A stretch of 64,000 nt of DNA, from positions 60,964-124,963 of the forward strand of contig DFEE01000020.1 of NCBI GenBank assembly GCA_002368645.1, given 5' to 3'. The first letter of the stretch is position 1, and each line of letters starts with the position of its first letter. Shown in pieces: positions 35,177 through 45,433 of this stretch. The notes beneath the pieces were generated by a model that had not been told where the DNA came from, ran no database searches, and was given only the letters and a program-made list of their open reading frames with translations. The translations under genes and the position numbers were made by a program. Source of the stretch: Bacteroidales bacterium UBA3810 (GTDB lineage Bacteria > Bacteroidota > Bacteroidia > Bacteroidales > Paludibacteraceae).

Positions 35177-35713
35177 TCATTTTTTCTGCTTTTCGCGAAT
35201 TTCTGTAGAACTAATATCGTAATAAGGAGCATCCTTTAAATAGGTTACTGAGCCATATGGTAAAGGAACGAAAGCCTCATTTACCCTCTTTGAATGTCGA
35301 GGATAGACATAGATTGGAAAGTTGGCAAGAATAAACTCATATTCGCGCCAACGACTGAAAATCTCCCAATTATCTTCCCCGATAAGCAGGCTAAAACGAT
35401 GCTCCGGATAGGCTTTCTGCAATTCTCGAAGAGTATTGGCGGTATAACTGGGACGAGGAAGATAAAACTCAAAATCGCTGGCTCTAAGAACTTTGCCATT
35501 CGGCATACTCATATTATTTTCCTCCACCGCACACTTTACCCCCCTAAAACGCTCTGCCTCATCTGCTAAAATAGATGCGTCTTTCAAAGGATTGTTCGGA
35601 CTCACCATAAACCATATTTCATCGGTTTCGGTGTGTTCAAGCACCCACCGACCCAATCCTATATGACCATAATGGATAGGATTAAAACTACCACCAAAAA
35701 TAATTATGTTCAT
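35177..35713 (-). CDS. nadD: nicotinate-nucleotide adenylyltransferase
   Basis: A 178-residue NAD biosynthesis enzyme that joins AMP to nicotinate mononucleotide. The nucleotidyltransferase start IFGGSFNPIHYGHIGL carries the HxGH motif, followed by VSPNNPLK, and the late STEIREK holds the ISST-like motif (YYDISSTEIR). It ends the nrdD-nrdG operon. Slightly short compared with E. coli (213) but typical for Bacteroidetes. Confidence 0.94.
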   Translation of the reverse strand: MNIIIFGGSFNPIHYGHIGLGRWVLEHTETDEIWFMVSPNNPLKDASILADEAERFRGVKCAVEENNMSMPNGKVLRASDFEFYLPRPSYTANTLRELQKAYPEHRFSLLIGEDNWEIFSRWREYEFILANFPIYVYPRHSKRVNEAFVPLPYGSVTYLKDAPYYDISSTEIREKQKK

Positions 35714-35719
35714 TGCCTT

Positions 35720-36700
35720 TTACAAGCCGCTCTTATTGCTTAACGATGCGATATAGGGATAACGAAGTGCTATACTCCGATTCGTTTCCATAAACTCCTT
35801 CAAGTTCTGTTCTGAAAGAGGAAGTGACTTTAAGAAATGCTCTTTACGCTCTATTACGCCACGGAAACCATAGGCCCCTAAAACCTGTAATTGGCGGAAG
35901 AACACAAAGAGTTTAAGATGCTCCTTAAAGACATCTATTGTTGGAATAGCATGCGGTGCTACAATGGTTAGTAACTCATCATAGTAGGCGGCTATCATGT
36001 CATCGCGTAGGGATTGCGGATAATGAGCACGAGCCTGCCATAAGAAACTTGCCAAATCATAATATACCGGACCCCTTCGCCCCCCTTGAAAGTCTATAAA
36101 GTATGGTTCTTCGTGAACAACCATGACATTGCGACTTTGACAATCACGAAGCATAAATGCTGATGATAACACACTATCCTCCACCAAGAGTTCGGCACTC
36201 AATTTCTCAAATTCATCCTCAAGCCTCGGTTCATCTATTTCATACCCGCTAACCTTGAGATAACAGTACTTATAGTAATTGAGATCCCAAAAGACAGAGC
36301 GCTTATCAAAAGCCGGAACAGGATAACATACTTGCCACGGACAATTGCGAGCGCCTTCTATTTGGAAATGCGCTAAGGTACGAATAGTCTTTTCTAAAAG
36401 ATTCTTAATAGCAGTGAAATCATTTGCACTATTATCCTGATCATGAGGCAACAAATCAAACAGACAAACGGACCCGAGGTCCGTCTGCGTATAACTCATT
36501 TCATCTTCACTAACCCATAAAACATGGGGAACAGGCAAGTTCAGTGCCTCAAAATGACGAGCAAGGGTGATGAAAGCATGATTCTCTGCGCGAGAAATAC
36601 CGACAGTCTTGACAACTGTCTGGCCGTTAGCATCCGTCTCCCGGGTATAGATTCGATTACTTCCGCTGGAAGCGATAGGTGATGTCAATAAGTGAGCCAT
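35720..36700 (-). CDS. aminoglycoside-phosphotransferase-family kinase-like protein
   Basis: A 326-residue protein-kinase-like fold. The catalytic loop reads MLRDCQSRNVMV, where the family usually has HRDFQSRN. The metal motif is present as YFIDFQGGRRGPVYYDLAS (DFQGG). Homologues in Bacteroidetes are often encoded near mannose-1-phosphate guanylyltransferases and phosphorylate sugars (AmgK-like); none is adjacent here. His to Leu and Phe to Cys in the loop are unusual, but catalytic Asp and Asn are retained. It overlaps nrdG by 44 bp. Confidence 0.75.
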   Translation of the reverse strand: MAHLLTSPIASSGSNRIYTRETDANGQTVVKTVGISRAENHAFITLARHFEALNLPVPHVLWVSEDEMSYTQTDLGSVCLFDLLPHDQDNSANDFTAIKNLLEKTIRTLAHFQIEGARNCPWQVCYPVPAFDKRSVFWDLNYYKYCYLKVSGYEIDEPRLEDEFEKLSAELLVEDSVLSSAFMLRDCQSRNVMVVHEEPYFIDFQGGRRGPVYYDLASFLWQARAHYPQSLRDDMIAAYYDELLTIVAPHAIPTIDVFKEHLKLFVFFRQLQVLGAYGFRGVIERKEHFLKSLPLSEQNLKEFMETNRSIALRYPYIASLSNKSGL

Positions 36701-37112
36701 CTTGTATTTTGTACATCCGTTGGTTCGTTGTCGGGGATTTGAGTCCGCCCGCCTCTTCCTGATAAGGTCCTACCTTAATGTAATCAAAATGCATGAGCGG
36801 ACAATTCTCCGGTATGTCTTTTCGACCGGAATACCAAGCCGTTTTGTATCCCTTCAAGTGCACCCATGCAGCTAAATCGTACAACTCTTTCGTAAAAGCA
36901 TCTCCCCCCATAAATGCAACGCAAGTGATGAGTTGACCGTAATTATTCAGCAACTCGCCCAAAGACTCAGTACTAAGCTCTATACCCTTGTCTTCTCTTA
37001 GGTGCGGGCTATGACAGCCCGGACACCTATAAGGACAAGCAGTAATATTGAGGGCAAGAGACACCTCATCGGGTACTTCTTGAAAGACAATGTCGTACGA
37101 TGCAAACTTCAT
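36657..37112 (-). CDS. nrdG: anaerobic ribonucleotide reductase activating protein
   Basis: A 151-residue radical SAM protein that generates the glycyl radical on NrdD. The CPYRCPGC motif (Cys26, Cys30, Cys33) binds the 4Fe-4S cluster. VAFMGGDAFTKELYDL corresponds to the SAM-binding GGE-type motif, here GGD. Coupled to nrdD by TAATG. Confidence 0.95.
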   Translation of the reverse strand: MKFASYDIVFQEVPDEVSLALNITACPYRCPGCHSPHLREDKGIELSTESLGELLNNYGQLITCVAFMGGDAFTKELYDLAAWVHLKGYKTAWYSGRKDIPENCPLMHFDYIKVGPYQEEAGGLKSPTTNQRMYKIQDGSLIDITYRFQRK

Positions 37113-39217
37113 TAAGCCTCCTTAGCCATATCATTGCCACCATTGGCATAATAACGCTTGGATGCCTCTATCTGGCGAGCTGCAGAGAAGTTCGATACAC
37201 GCTTCATATAACCAATAATACGAGTCAGGTAATCGAGATTCTCGCTGCCGCAATTCGGGCATTTATGGAGATAACGCTTATCTATATGCCCACAATCATT
37301 GCAAACGGTATTGGGGATATTGAAGGTGAAATAATTACATCCTTCTATCGCGGCCACACGAAGCAACTGACGGTATTGTTCCTTTGAGAGGTGCTCCTCT
37401 AAATTGCAGTGAAGTGCCGAACCACCGGTCAAATGCTCGATATACTTGCGACCATGCAAACGGAACTTATCCAAGATATTGATATTGGTATCCTCTACTA
37501 CATAGAAATAACTATTATAGCAGTCGCGAGGAACAACATATCCGTCTTCTTTATCCCATTTAGCATGTTTAACGCCCACATTCTCAGCAGGAATCATTTC
37601 GCAGTTGAACATCAAGTCTTTGGTGCGATATTTCTTATTCAACTTTTCTACGGTTCCTAAAACGGTCTCTACATACTTCTGATATTCCTCATTGTCGCTA
37701 ATCTCAATACCCAAGAATTCAGCAGCCTCTACTAAACCATTAACACCGATTGTGAGGTACTGGCGACTGATGTTAATATAACCGGCATCGAAGAGCGGCA
37801 GTAAACCGCGTTTCTGGAACTCCATAAGGTTCTCATTATACGCCATTTGTACCTTATGCATCAGATCTACTACATCTTCGACATAGGACTGATAAGGAAT
37901 GTTATTGCGAACCGCATACTGAATGCATCGGTTGAGGTTAATAGTCAATACCGACTTTGAACCGGTGCTGACACCGCCAGCCCCCAAAGTATAACTAAAG
38001 CCATTGTCGGTAATCTCATTTCTCAAACGGCAGCAACTCGCTAAAGAGTCGGCATTATCGCTCACATACGTGAAGAATGAATGACCTTCAGAATACATCT
38101 CGGCCGTAAAATCAGCATACTCTTTATCCTTAATATCGCCATTCTCAGAGAGGAGAGCCATGGTTTCAACAGGGAAAGTCAAAACCGTGCGAAGCCGCTC
38201 TGCGTTAAACCACTTCATAAAGCGTTTCTGGAGCCAATTGAGACCGTCCCAATCAGGTTGTGAACCATCCGGGAAATAGAAATTACCAAAGATGCTCTTG
38301 AAATAGAACTGATCGTAGTAACTGATGTTCCAGAATACAGACTGATAGTTGCGAGCACCGGTCGGCTGGTTAATGGAATAAACAACTTGTTGGAAACAGT
38401 CGGTTATCACCTTGTCTAATGTACGGTGACGAAGGGAAAGATCAACCACTTTCTCCGGCTCTTTCCAGTAATCCTTTCCATACTCAAGACCGATGAAGTA
38501 GTTCATGTACATCAAAAACTCAGGAGTAGCACAAGCACCTGACAACATGGAACTTACCATAAACACCATATTGATAAAACCACCGCAGAAAGACTTTAGA
38601 TTGGTAGGTTGAGTAGCATTTCCGCCGATGGATTTAGTACCGCCGATTAGCCACGGATACATCGTGATAGAAGCGCAGTAATTGGCGATTGATGTTTCAT
38701 CATTCTTGTAAATAAAATGCTGTTTCAAAAGACTCATGTATCGGTCTGCGACCTCTTTGCCGAACATAGTTTTAATACGATCCGTCAACATACGGCGATT
38801 GAGGCGAATGAAATTGGACTTGGGCAGCTCACCTATCAAGGTCGCTATGTTCTTGTGCTCCACATTAGCATTGGCATCATATTTACTACCCTCCGCCGCA
38901 TTGGCCGCATCGCAATAATTGGATAAGAAATTGAGTTTGGCTTGTGTCTCACGGTCCTCTGCATGGCGTGCACGATAAAGCATGTACGTCTTTGCTACCT
39001 TGTAATAGCCCTCTTGCATCAATGCTACCTCAACTTGGTTCTGAATCTCCTCTACACTGATACCGCCATAAATCCGCAGATGCCCCATAACGGAAACGAG
39101 CGCTTCCTCAGTTGCAAAACTACCTGCTGCCAAGAAACTCTTGGAAATAGCATTTTTAATTTTGTCGGGTGAAAAAACTTCTTGTGACCCGTCACGTTTA
39201 ATAATATAGGTATCCAT
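37112..39217 (-). CDS. nrdD: anaerobic ribonucleoside-triphosphate reductase
   Basis: A 701-residue class III reductase that makes dNTPs without oxygen. It has an N-terminal ATP-cone (YIIKRDGSQEVFSPDKI), the glycyl-radical barrel, a C-terminal zinc site (CNDCGH and CPNCGS) and the radical loop RIIGYM with Gly669. This points to an anaerobic lifestyle. No aerobic class I or II reductase is in the window. Confidence 0.96.
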   Translation of the reverse strand: MDTYIIKRDGSQEVFSPDKIKNAISKSFLAAGSFATEEALVSVMGHLRIYGGISVEEIQNQVEVALMQEGYYKVAKTYMLYRARHAEDRETQAKLNFLSNYCDAANAAEGSKYDANANVEHKNIATLIGELPKSNFIRLNRRMLTDRIKTMFGKEVADRYMSLLKQHFIYKNDETSIANYCASITMYPWLIGGTKSIGGNATQPTNLKSFCGGFINMVFMVSSMLSGACATPEFLMYMNYFIGLEYGKDYWKEPEKVVDLSLRHRTLDKVITDCFQQVVYSINQPTGARNYQSVFWNISYYDQFYFKSIFGNFYFPDGSQPDWDGLNWLQKRFMKWFNAERLRTVLTFPVETMALLSENGDIKDKEYADFTAEMYSEGHSFFTYVSDNADSLASCCRLRNEITDNGFSYTLGAGGVSTGSKSVLTINLNRCIQYAVRNNIPYQSYVEDVVDLMHKVQMAYNENLMEFQKRGLLPLFDAGYINISRQYLTIGVNGLVEAAEFLGIEISDNEEYQKYVETVLGTVEKLNKKYRTKDLMFNCEMIPAENVGVKHAKWDKEDGYVVPRDCYNSYFYVVEDTNINILDKFRLHGRKYIEHLTGGSALHCNLEEHLSKEQYRQLLRVAAIEGCNYFTFNIPNTVCNDCGHIDKRYLHKCPNCGSENLDYLTRIIGYMKRVSNFSAARQIEASKRYYANGGNDMAKEA

Positions 39218-39272
39218 AAATATATATAAAATAGGTATTAATTTCTTCTATGCCATAACGCGAAAAGTTTTG

Positions 39273-39304
39273 CAAAAGTACAATATATTTTTGACATCTC
39301 CAAA
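39273..39304 (-). promoter_or_regulatory. promoter of the nrdD operon
   Basis: Minus strand TTTG (39304-39301), 20 bp, TACTTTTG (39280-39273). The leader to ATG 39217 is about 50 nt. No further regulator site was recognised. Confidence 0.75.
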
Positions 39305-39351
39305 TGTTTCTACAAAAAAAAATTTCAACAATTCCTTGTCATATGAAATTC

Positions 39352-39383
39352 AAAAAAATGCAGAGGTTTTGAACAACCTCTGC
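39352..39383 (-). terminator. rho-independent terminator after the DUF4837 gene
   Basis: A perfect stem GCAGAGGTT/AACCTCTGC (39360-39383, 6-base loop) is followed on the minus strand by ATTTTTTT (39359-39352). It lies 33 bp past the stop of the DUF4837 gene and separates it from nrdD. Confidence 0.85.
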
Positions 39384-39416
39384 GAATTTATTTTTATGTG
39401 CGAATAGCAAAAAAGA

Positions 39417-40529
39417 CTATTTCTCAACCCAACTCCAAGAGTACAACTGAGCCTCGCCCTTTCGGAGTATGTTGCGCTTCTTTTGACCGGGGGCTAATAC
39501 ATATACCTCAGCAGTCGTAACACGCTGATTATTAGGATTGATACGCGTATGACTAACATAGGGACCACCCATTGCTTCGCCGTTAAGAATCTTCCACAAT
39601 CCACGCACTTCCATGGCGTAAAATTGGCTCTTCGCAGCCGTATCATGCTTAAGTGGTTCAATCTGACGCATCTCGGGAGGAATAACCTTATACTCCGTCC
39701 CCATATAGGACCCGGGAACGGAGGCGGTCACCACCATCGAGAGTACCTCATCACGCTTGGCGTTCAGATAGTCATAGGTAAACGTATTTTGGTCTGTATA
39801 GGGATAACTATAGACAATTAAATCCGTTCTGGAAGCACCTTTGTTATTGCAGAACCACAATACATTTGTTTCTCCGGAAAGCGTCAGCGAATCTATGAAC
39901 ATATAGTCTTCGCTTATCCATAAATCCATCCCCATCGTGGCGTTGAGCATCTGACGCGCCTCATGGTTGGTGGCAGCCTTGTAGAACGTTAATTGACGCG
40001 ACAATTCTTGGTCCACAAACCACTCACGCACAGACTTACCGTTTTTGAGCCAAAAACGCACAAATTCATCCATTGACGGACTTTGAACCTGATAAAAGGC
40101 TTGCGGATGAGACCAGATATCCGTCGTCGCTCTGGCTTTTACCTGTGTATATCGGTCTGGATTGATATCCACAAAAAGAATATTACGGCTCGGAGCCAAT
40201 ACTTCATCGAAAAGTTCAGGCGTGACATTCGTGACTTTGAAATATGGCTCTATTTGTGGCAAACAAGGCATCGGAGCACCCATAGTGGCCTTGACCAAAT
40301 CATACGCCGTGGCTATTGGTTCATCATAGGCAGAGCCGGTCGCTTCACCGATATGATTTTGCGCAACCAGGGATAGCTGTTCTGCCGTTAAAGCCCCATC
40401 GGGGATGACCACTAAACATTCATAAATAGAACCGGTGGCGGACACTTTCGTCGTCCCCACATCTTTACAACCGGACAGGCAGAATACTGCCAAACTCACA
40501 ATAATAAAAAGAATGCCGTTACGTTTCAT
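39417..40529 (-). CDS. DUF4837 lipoprotein
   Basis: A 370-residue lipoprotein; the signal peptide ends LSGC (Cys21). SIYECLVVIPDGAL, FDEVLAPSRNILFVDI and the YAMEVRGLWKILNGEAMGGPYVSH stretch (in part) match the DUF4837 family of Bacteroidetes, of unknown function. It is monocistronic, with its own promoter and terminator. Confidence 0.85.
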   Translation of the reverse strand: MKRNGILFIIVSLAVFCLSGCKDVGTTKVSATGSIYECLVVIPDGALTAEQLSLVAQNHIGEATGSAYDEPIATAYDLVKATMGAPMPCLPQIEPYFKVTNVTPELFDEVLAPSRNILFVDINPDRYTQVKARATTDIWSHPQAFYQVQSPSMDEFVRFWLKNGKSVREWFVDQELSRQLTFYKAATNHEARQMLNATMGMDLWISEDYMFIDSLTLSGETNVLWFCNNKGASRTDLIVYSYPYTDQNTFTYDYLNAKRDEVLSMVVTASVPGSYMGTEYKVIPPEMRQIEPLKHDTAAKSQFYAMEVRGLWKILNGEAMGGPYVSHTRINPNNQRVTTAEVYVLAPGQKKRNILRKGEAQLYSWSWVEK

Positions 40530-40552
40530 TGCAATTTTGCTTTAATTTGCAG

Positions 40553-40600
40553 CAAATTTACGATTTTATTTGCAAATATCAAAATTTTTTATTACTTTTG
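40553..40600. promoter_or_regulatory. interlocked divergent promoters, DUF4837 / nitroreductase operon
   Basis: Plus strand: TTTG 40569-40572, 20 bp, TACTTTTG 40593-40600. Minus strand: TTTG 40583-40580, 19 bp, TAAATTTG 40560-40553. The -33 boxes form TTTGCAAATATCAAA. The span is again 48 bp. Confidence 0.78.
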
Positions 40601-40633
40601 CGCCGTTTTGGCTTAAAAATAGATAATTTGAGT

Positions 40634-41134
40634 ATGAACTTTCAAGAATTGTGTCAAAACCGGCGCTCTTTTCGCAAATATTCTACGCTGCCGGTGGAGA
40701 AAGAGAAAATCGATTATATCTTACAATGTGCCTTGATGTCCCCCGCCGGTAAACGACTCAACCCATGGGAATTTTATGTTATAACGGACATTTCTTTATT
40801 ACGCTCCATGGCGGCGTGTAAACCTGCCGGAGCAGGTATGTTCAATACCGCAATGGCTGCGATTGTAGTATGTGCCGATACCGCCATCAGTGACACATGG
40901 ATGTGCGACGCTTCTATTGCCGCTGAACATATTATGTTGGCAGCTACAGAACAAGGGTTAGGCTCTTGTTGGTGCCACTTATATGGACGGAATGAAGCAC
41001 AACTATTTACCCGTCAGTTACTGCATATTCCCGAGCAACTGACACCCTTGTGTGCTATTACGTTAGGCTATAAAGACGAAGAGCGCAAATGCTTTGATTT
41101 AGATAAATTACAATACGGGAAAGTTCACTATTAA
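40634..41134 (+). CDS. nitroreductase family protein
   Basis: A 166-residue FMN-dependent reductase-type protein. The N-terminal RRSFRKYSTLPVEKEKI gives the FMN phosphate-binding Arg residues, followed by ALMSPAGKRLNPWEFYV and AAEHIMLAATEQGLGSCW. Substrate unknown. ATG 40634 starts the conserved part; the frame is open back to 40529 through the promoter. First gene of an eight-gene operon. Confidence 0.9.
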   Translation: MNFQELCQNRRSFRKYSTLPVEKEKIDYILQCALMSPAGKRLNPWEFYVITDISLLRSMAACKPAGAGMFNTAMAAIVVCADTAISDTWMCDASIAAEHIMLAATEQGLGSCWCHLYGRNEAQLFTRQLLHIPEQLTPLCAITLGYKDEERKCFDLDKLQYGKVHY

Positions 41135-41154
41135 GCATAAAAGGAAATCGCTAT

Positions 41155-42300
41155 ATGAAACCCATTATAGGTATAACCGCCGGAGATATAAATGGCATCG
41201 GATATGAAGTGATTCTTAAAACACTCTCCGAGCCGCACCTCAAAGAAATTTGTACTCCCATTGTATATGGCAATGCTAAACTGGCGACTTTGCATGCCAA
41301 AACACTGCAAGAAGAACTGCACTCTTTTACCTTTCACATTATCCAAGACCCCAAAGAGGCGAAAGACGGTGTCGCCAATTTGATTACTTGTTATGCCAAC
41401 GAAACACCCGTCTCGTTTGGCACAAGTACACCCGAAGCCGGCAAAGCCGCTTTTCAGGCATTAGATAGAGCCTGTAAGGACTTGAAAGCCGGAAAAATAG
41501 CCGCACTCGTTACTGCGCCAATCAACAAAGATAATATCCAAAGTGAAGCCTTTTCTTTCACCGGACATACTGAGTATTTGACATCATTGTTTGCCGAAAA
41601 AGATGAAACGGGAGCACCCCTCCAAGAGGCACTCATGATGATGACCAGCGACTTAATGCGCATCGCCTTGGTTTGTAACCATACTCCGATTGCCAAGGTT
41701 TCTTCCATGATTAGCGAAGAGCGAATACTTCGCAAATTGACGACCCTTAATAAGTCGTTGCAGCAAGATTTTACCATTCGCATGCCACGCATTGCCGTCT
41801 TGGCACTCAATCCCCATGCCGGCGACAATGGACTCATCGGTAATGAGGAACAAGAAATCATCGTTCCTGCCATCAAGAAAGCCAATGAACAAGGCCTCTA
41901 TGCCTTTGGGCCCTATAGTGCCGACGGATTTTTCGGTGCAGGTCAATACACCCATTTTGATGCCGTTCTCGCTATGTATCACGACCAAGGACTTATCCCC
42001 TTCAAAAGTCTGGATATGAGCGGGGTGAATTATACAGCAGGACTACCTGTCATAAGAACTTCGCCCGACCACGGAACAGGCTACGACATTGCGGGCAAAA
42101 ACATGGCTGACCCCACAAGCATGCGCCACGCCGTTTATACGGCAATTGATGTGCTCAAAGCACGCGCATTGGATAAGGAAATAAATGCCGACCCCTTACC
42201 TATTCCCGAGCGACCAAAAGAGGACAAACGACCGCATATTCCGTTCTTTGTTCCTACGGACAAAGTAGATAAAGCTGAAAAAACTGATAAAACTGAATAA
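41155..42300 (+). CDS. pdxA: 4-hydroxythreonine-4-phosphate dehydrogenase PdxA
   Basis: A 381-residue enzyme of PLP biosynthesis (DXP-dependent route). GITAGDINGIGYEVILK, VTAPINKDNI, GHTEYL with a metal His, LNPHAGDNGLIG, AMYHDQGLIPFK and RTSPDHGTGYDIAGK are intact. Residues after about 345 form a charged tail (Lys/Asp/Glu, ending DKAEKTDKTE) not needed by the fold. The tail is encoded by short near-repeats of GATAAAACTGA type. Confidence 0.94.
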   Translation: MKPIIGITAGDINGIGYEVILKTLSEPHLKEICTPIVYGNAKLATLHAKTLQEELHSFTFHIIQDPKEAKDGVANLITCYANETPVSFGTSTPEAGKAAFQALDRACKDLKAGKIAALVTAPINKDNIQSEAFSFTGHTEYLTSLFAEKDETGAPLQEALMMMTSDLMRIALVCNHTPIAKVSSMISEERILRKLTTLNKSLQQDFTIRMPRIAVLALNPHAGDNGLIGNEEQEIIVPAIKKANEQGLYAFGPYSADGFFGAGQYTHFDAVLAMYHDQGLIPFKSLDMSGVNYTAGLPVIRTSPDHGTGYDIAGKNMADPTSMRHAVYTAIDVLKARALDKEINADPLPIPERPKEDKRPHIPFFVPTDKVDKAEKTDKTE

Positions 42301-42313
42301 GATAGAATAATAT

Positions 42314-44923
42314 ATGACTGCTAATGAGATTAGAAAGTCCTTCTTGGACTTTATGGCAAGCAAAGGGCACCATGTCGTACCCTCTGCTCCTATGGTGATT
42401 AAAAATGACCCGACCTTGATGTTTACCAACGCCGGTATGAACCCCTGGAAGGGAATTATTTTGGGCAATGACCCCGTTCAGTTTAAGCGGGTTACAGATA
42501 GCCAAAAGTGCTTGCGCGTCAGCGGCAAACACAATGACTTGGAGGAAGTAGGACACGATACCTACCACCATACCATGTTCGAAATGCTCGGTAACTGGTC
42601 CTTTGGAGATTATTTCAAAGAAGGCGCTATCGATTACGCATGGGAGTACTTGGTGGACGTCTTGAAACTTGACCCCAAGAACTTATATGCCACCGTTTTT
42701 GAAGGCTCTGAAGAAGAAAACCTCTCACGCGACGATGAAGCCGCTTCATATTGGCGCAAACACCTTCCCGAAGACCATATTATTAATGGCAATAAGCATG
42801 ATAATTTCTGGGAAATGGGTGACACGGGTCCCTGCGGTCCTTGCTCCGAAATTCATGTGGACAGCCGCTCTGAAGAAGAAAAACAGCTGACCGGCATTTC
42901 CGGTCGCGACTTGGTCAATAAAGACCATCCGCAGGTCATTGAAATTTGGAATATCGTCTTTATGCAGTTTAACCGCAAAGCCGACGGCTCTCTGGAGCCA
43001 CTTTCTATGAAAGTCATTGATACCGGCATGGGGTTTGAACGACTCGTCAGAACGATTCAAGGCAAACAGTCCAACTACGATACGGATGTTTTCCAACCTA
43101 TGCTAAATGCTATCGGTAAACTCGCGGGATGCCGCTATGGCGAAAAAGAGGACACCGATGTAGCCATGCGCGTCATCGCCGACCATATACGCACCATTGC
43201 TTTTGCAATCGCCGACGGGCAACTGCCTTCTAACGAAAAAGCAGGTTATGTCATTCGTCGTATCTTGCGACGCGCAGTGCGATATGGTTATACCTTCTTG
43301 GGACAACGCGAAGCGTTCCTATACCAATTGGTTCCGCAACTCATTGAGGATATGGGCGAAGCCTATCCCGAACTCATCAAACAACAAACCCAAATAACGC
43401 CCGTTATTCGAGCCGAGGAAGAGGCTTTCTTAAAGACATTGGACAAAGGTATCGGGCTGCTCAATAAACTCATGGACGAAGCGCGCCGCAATAACATCAA
43501 CAAGATTAGCGGAGTGGATGTCTTCACCCTCAAGGATACTTATGGATTCCCCTTGGATTTGACCGAGCTTATCCTGCGCGAAAATGGGATGACTACCGAT
43601 GAGGAAGAGTACAATAAGGCATTGGCGCACCAAAAAGAAATGGGACGGGCCGCCAACAAACAAGACCTCGGAGACTGGCATATTATTGCCGAAGGAGATA
43701 GCGAATTTGTAGGATATGATACATTGGAGTGCGAAACACGCGTCTTACGTTACCGCGAAGTAGAACAAAAAGGCAAAAAATCCTACCAACTTGTCCTAAC
43801 CCAAACGCCTTTCTATGCCGAAATGGGCGGAGAAATTGGCGATACCGGTTATATCGGTGATAAACGCGTAGTGGACACTAAACGCGAGAATGGTCTTTCT
43901 ATCCACATTCTCCCCGAATTGCCGGATAATCTTGAAGGGACACTAATTGCCAAAGTGGACCAAGAGAGACGACAGGCGATTGCCTGCAACCACTCTGCTA
44001 CACATATCTTGCACTATTGCTTAAGGCAAGTCTTAGGCTCTCATGTTGAGCAAAAAGGCTCACTCGTTACAGCCGATAGTTTGCGTTTCGACTTTAGCCA
44101 TTTCCAAAAAGTAACTCCTGAAGAACTGCGTCAAGTCGAGCAAATGGCGAATGAATTGGTTCGCACCGATTTACAGTTGGAAGAAAGTCGCCACACACCG
44201 CTTGAAGAAGCACGCGCAATGGGCGCAATGGCACTCTTTGGAGAGAAATATGGAGACGATGTGCGCGTCATCAAATATGGTCCTTCTATCGAATTGTGCG
44301 GTGGCTGCCATGTCCCCGCATTAGGTAAAATCGGATCCATCCGTATTACTATGGAGACCTCTGTCGCTGCCGGCATTAGGCGTATTGAAGCAGTGACTGC
44401 TGCCAAAGCCGATGAGTTATATTACCACCAATTGGATATGATGAACGAGATGAAGCAACTCTTCAATAATACACCCGACCTCATGGCGGCTATTCGCAGG
44501 GAACTTGACGAGAATGCCGGTCTCAAAAAACAAGTTGAGGACTTTATCCAAGAGAAACTCATCATGTTCAGGGATAAGATTCTCAATAGCGCTCAGGACT
44601 TTGGTGACCTGAAGTTAGTGCGCTTGGACGGCGAACATGACCCCAATATCATTCGTGGCGTCATGCCTTTGCTTAAAGGCCATTTCACCGATGTACGCTT
44701 TGCCGTTGTCGGAGCTACCGAGTGGCAAGGCAAACCCACTATCGCACTCTTCCTCTCCCAACCGATGGTGGATGCAGGATTTAATGCGGGGAATATCATC
44801 AAAGCCGCTGCCAAACATATCCAAGGAGGTGGCGGGGGGCAACCTTGGATGGCTACAGCCGGAGGACGAAATACACAAGGACTCGCTGACGCTATGGAAG
44901 AAATCATATCAATGCTTAAATAA
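42314..44923 (+). CDS. alaS: alanyl-tRNA synthetase
   Basis: An 869-residue class II synthetase. Order: aminoacylation domain (about 1-440, [36 protein letters not shown]), editing domain with [16 protein letters not shown] and [13 protein letters not shown] (four zinc ligands), coiled coil, and the C-Ala domain ([14 protein letters not shown]). Full length for the family. It sits 13 bp after pdxA. Confidence 0.97.
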   Translation: MTANEIRKSFLDFMASKGHHVVPSAPMVIKNDPTLMFTNAGMNPWKGIILGNDPVQFKRVTDSQKCLRVSGKHNDLEEVGHDTYHHTMFEMLGNWSFGDYFKEGAIDYAWEYLVDVLKLDPKNLYATVFEGSEEENLSRDDEAASYWRKHLPEDHIINGNKHDNFWEMGDTGPCGPCSEIHVDSRSEEEKQLTGISGRDLVNKDHPQVIEIWNIVFMQFNRKADGSLEPLSMKVIDTGMGFERLVRTIQGKQSNYDTDVFQPMLNAIGKLAGCRYGEKEDTDVAMRVIADHIRTIAFAIADGQLPSNEKAGYVIRRILRRAVRYGYTFLGQREAFLYQLVPQLIEDMGEAYPELIKQQTQITPVIRAEEEAFLKTLDKGIGLLNKLMDEARRNNINKISGVDVFTLKDTYGFPLDLTELILRENGMTTDEEEYNKALAHQKEMGRAANKQDLGDWHIIAEGDSEFVGYDTLECETRVLRYREVEQKGKKSYQLVLTQTPFYAEMGGEIGDTGYIGDKRVVDTKRENGLSIHILPELPDNLEGTLIAKVDQERRQAIACNHSATHILHYCLRQVLGSHVEQKGSLVTADSLRFDFSHFQKVTPEELRQVEQMANELVRTDLQLEESRHTPLEEARAMGAMALFGEKYGDDVRVIKYGPSIELCGGCHVPALGKIGSIRITMETSVAAGIRRIEAVTAAKADELYYHQLDMMNEMKQLFNNTPDLMAAIRRELDENAGLKKQVEDFIQEKLIMFRDKILNSAQDFGDLKLVRLDGEHDPNIIRGVMPLLKGHFTDVRFAVVGATEWQGKPTIALFLSQPMVDAGFNAGNIIKAAAKHIQGGGGGQPWMATAGGRNTQGLADAMEEIISMLK

Positions 44924-44929
44924 TTACCT

Positions 44930-45433
44930 ATGAAATTACCTACAAGTTATATCAAGCAGAAAACGCTTCGCGAAGGTGTGCGATTTTTTCTGGCAGGGCA
45001 ATTGGGAATAGGTATTCAATACGGCATTTACTATGCCTTCTTAAGGATTTTCGAATGGACTACCGGTGATGAACATGTCTCCATCGCCTTCACCATCGGT
45101 TTTGTCCTGGAGATGATTACCAACTACCTCTTCCAGATTTATTATGTTTTTTCCGACAATAAACATCCTAATTGGAAGAATGTGTCAGGCTTCCTGCTGG
45201 CGCGTGGTATCAATTATGTACTTCAGATGGGATTGCTCGAAGGTCTGCTATGGCTCGGTACTACCGTCGCTTGGCTCGCATGGATGAATGCCGAATGGGC
45301 TGGAATTTGGTCTATACTCATTTCCGGTATCATCAACTTCTTCATCATGAAACTGAACTTTAGAACAAAAAAGAATAAACATGAAAATCTACAGAGCGAA
45401 CCTATTGTGGACGCCGACACCCGAGAAGTTTGA
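44930..45433 (+). CDS. GtrA-like membrane protein
   Basis: A 167-residue protein with four membrane helices (around 20-40, 48-70, 85-108, 118-140). VRFFLAGQLGIGIQYGIYY and ISGIINFFIMKLNFR match the GtrA/DPMS accessory family, which flips undecaprenyl-phosphate-linked sugars or works with glycosyltransferases. The C-terminal 17 codons overlap the guaD start by 53 bp. Confidence 0.82.
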   Translation: MKLPTSYIKQKTLREGVRFFLAGQLGIGIQYGIYYAFLRIFEWTTGDEHVSIAFTIGFVLEMITNYLFQIYYVFSDNKHPNWKNVSGFLLARGINYVLQMGLLEGLLWLGTTVAWLAWMNAEWAGIWSILISGIINFFIMKLNFRTKKNKHENLQSEPIVDADTREV

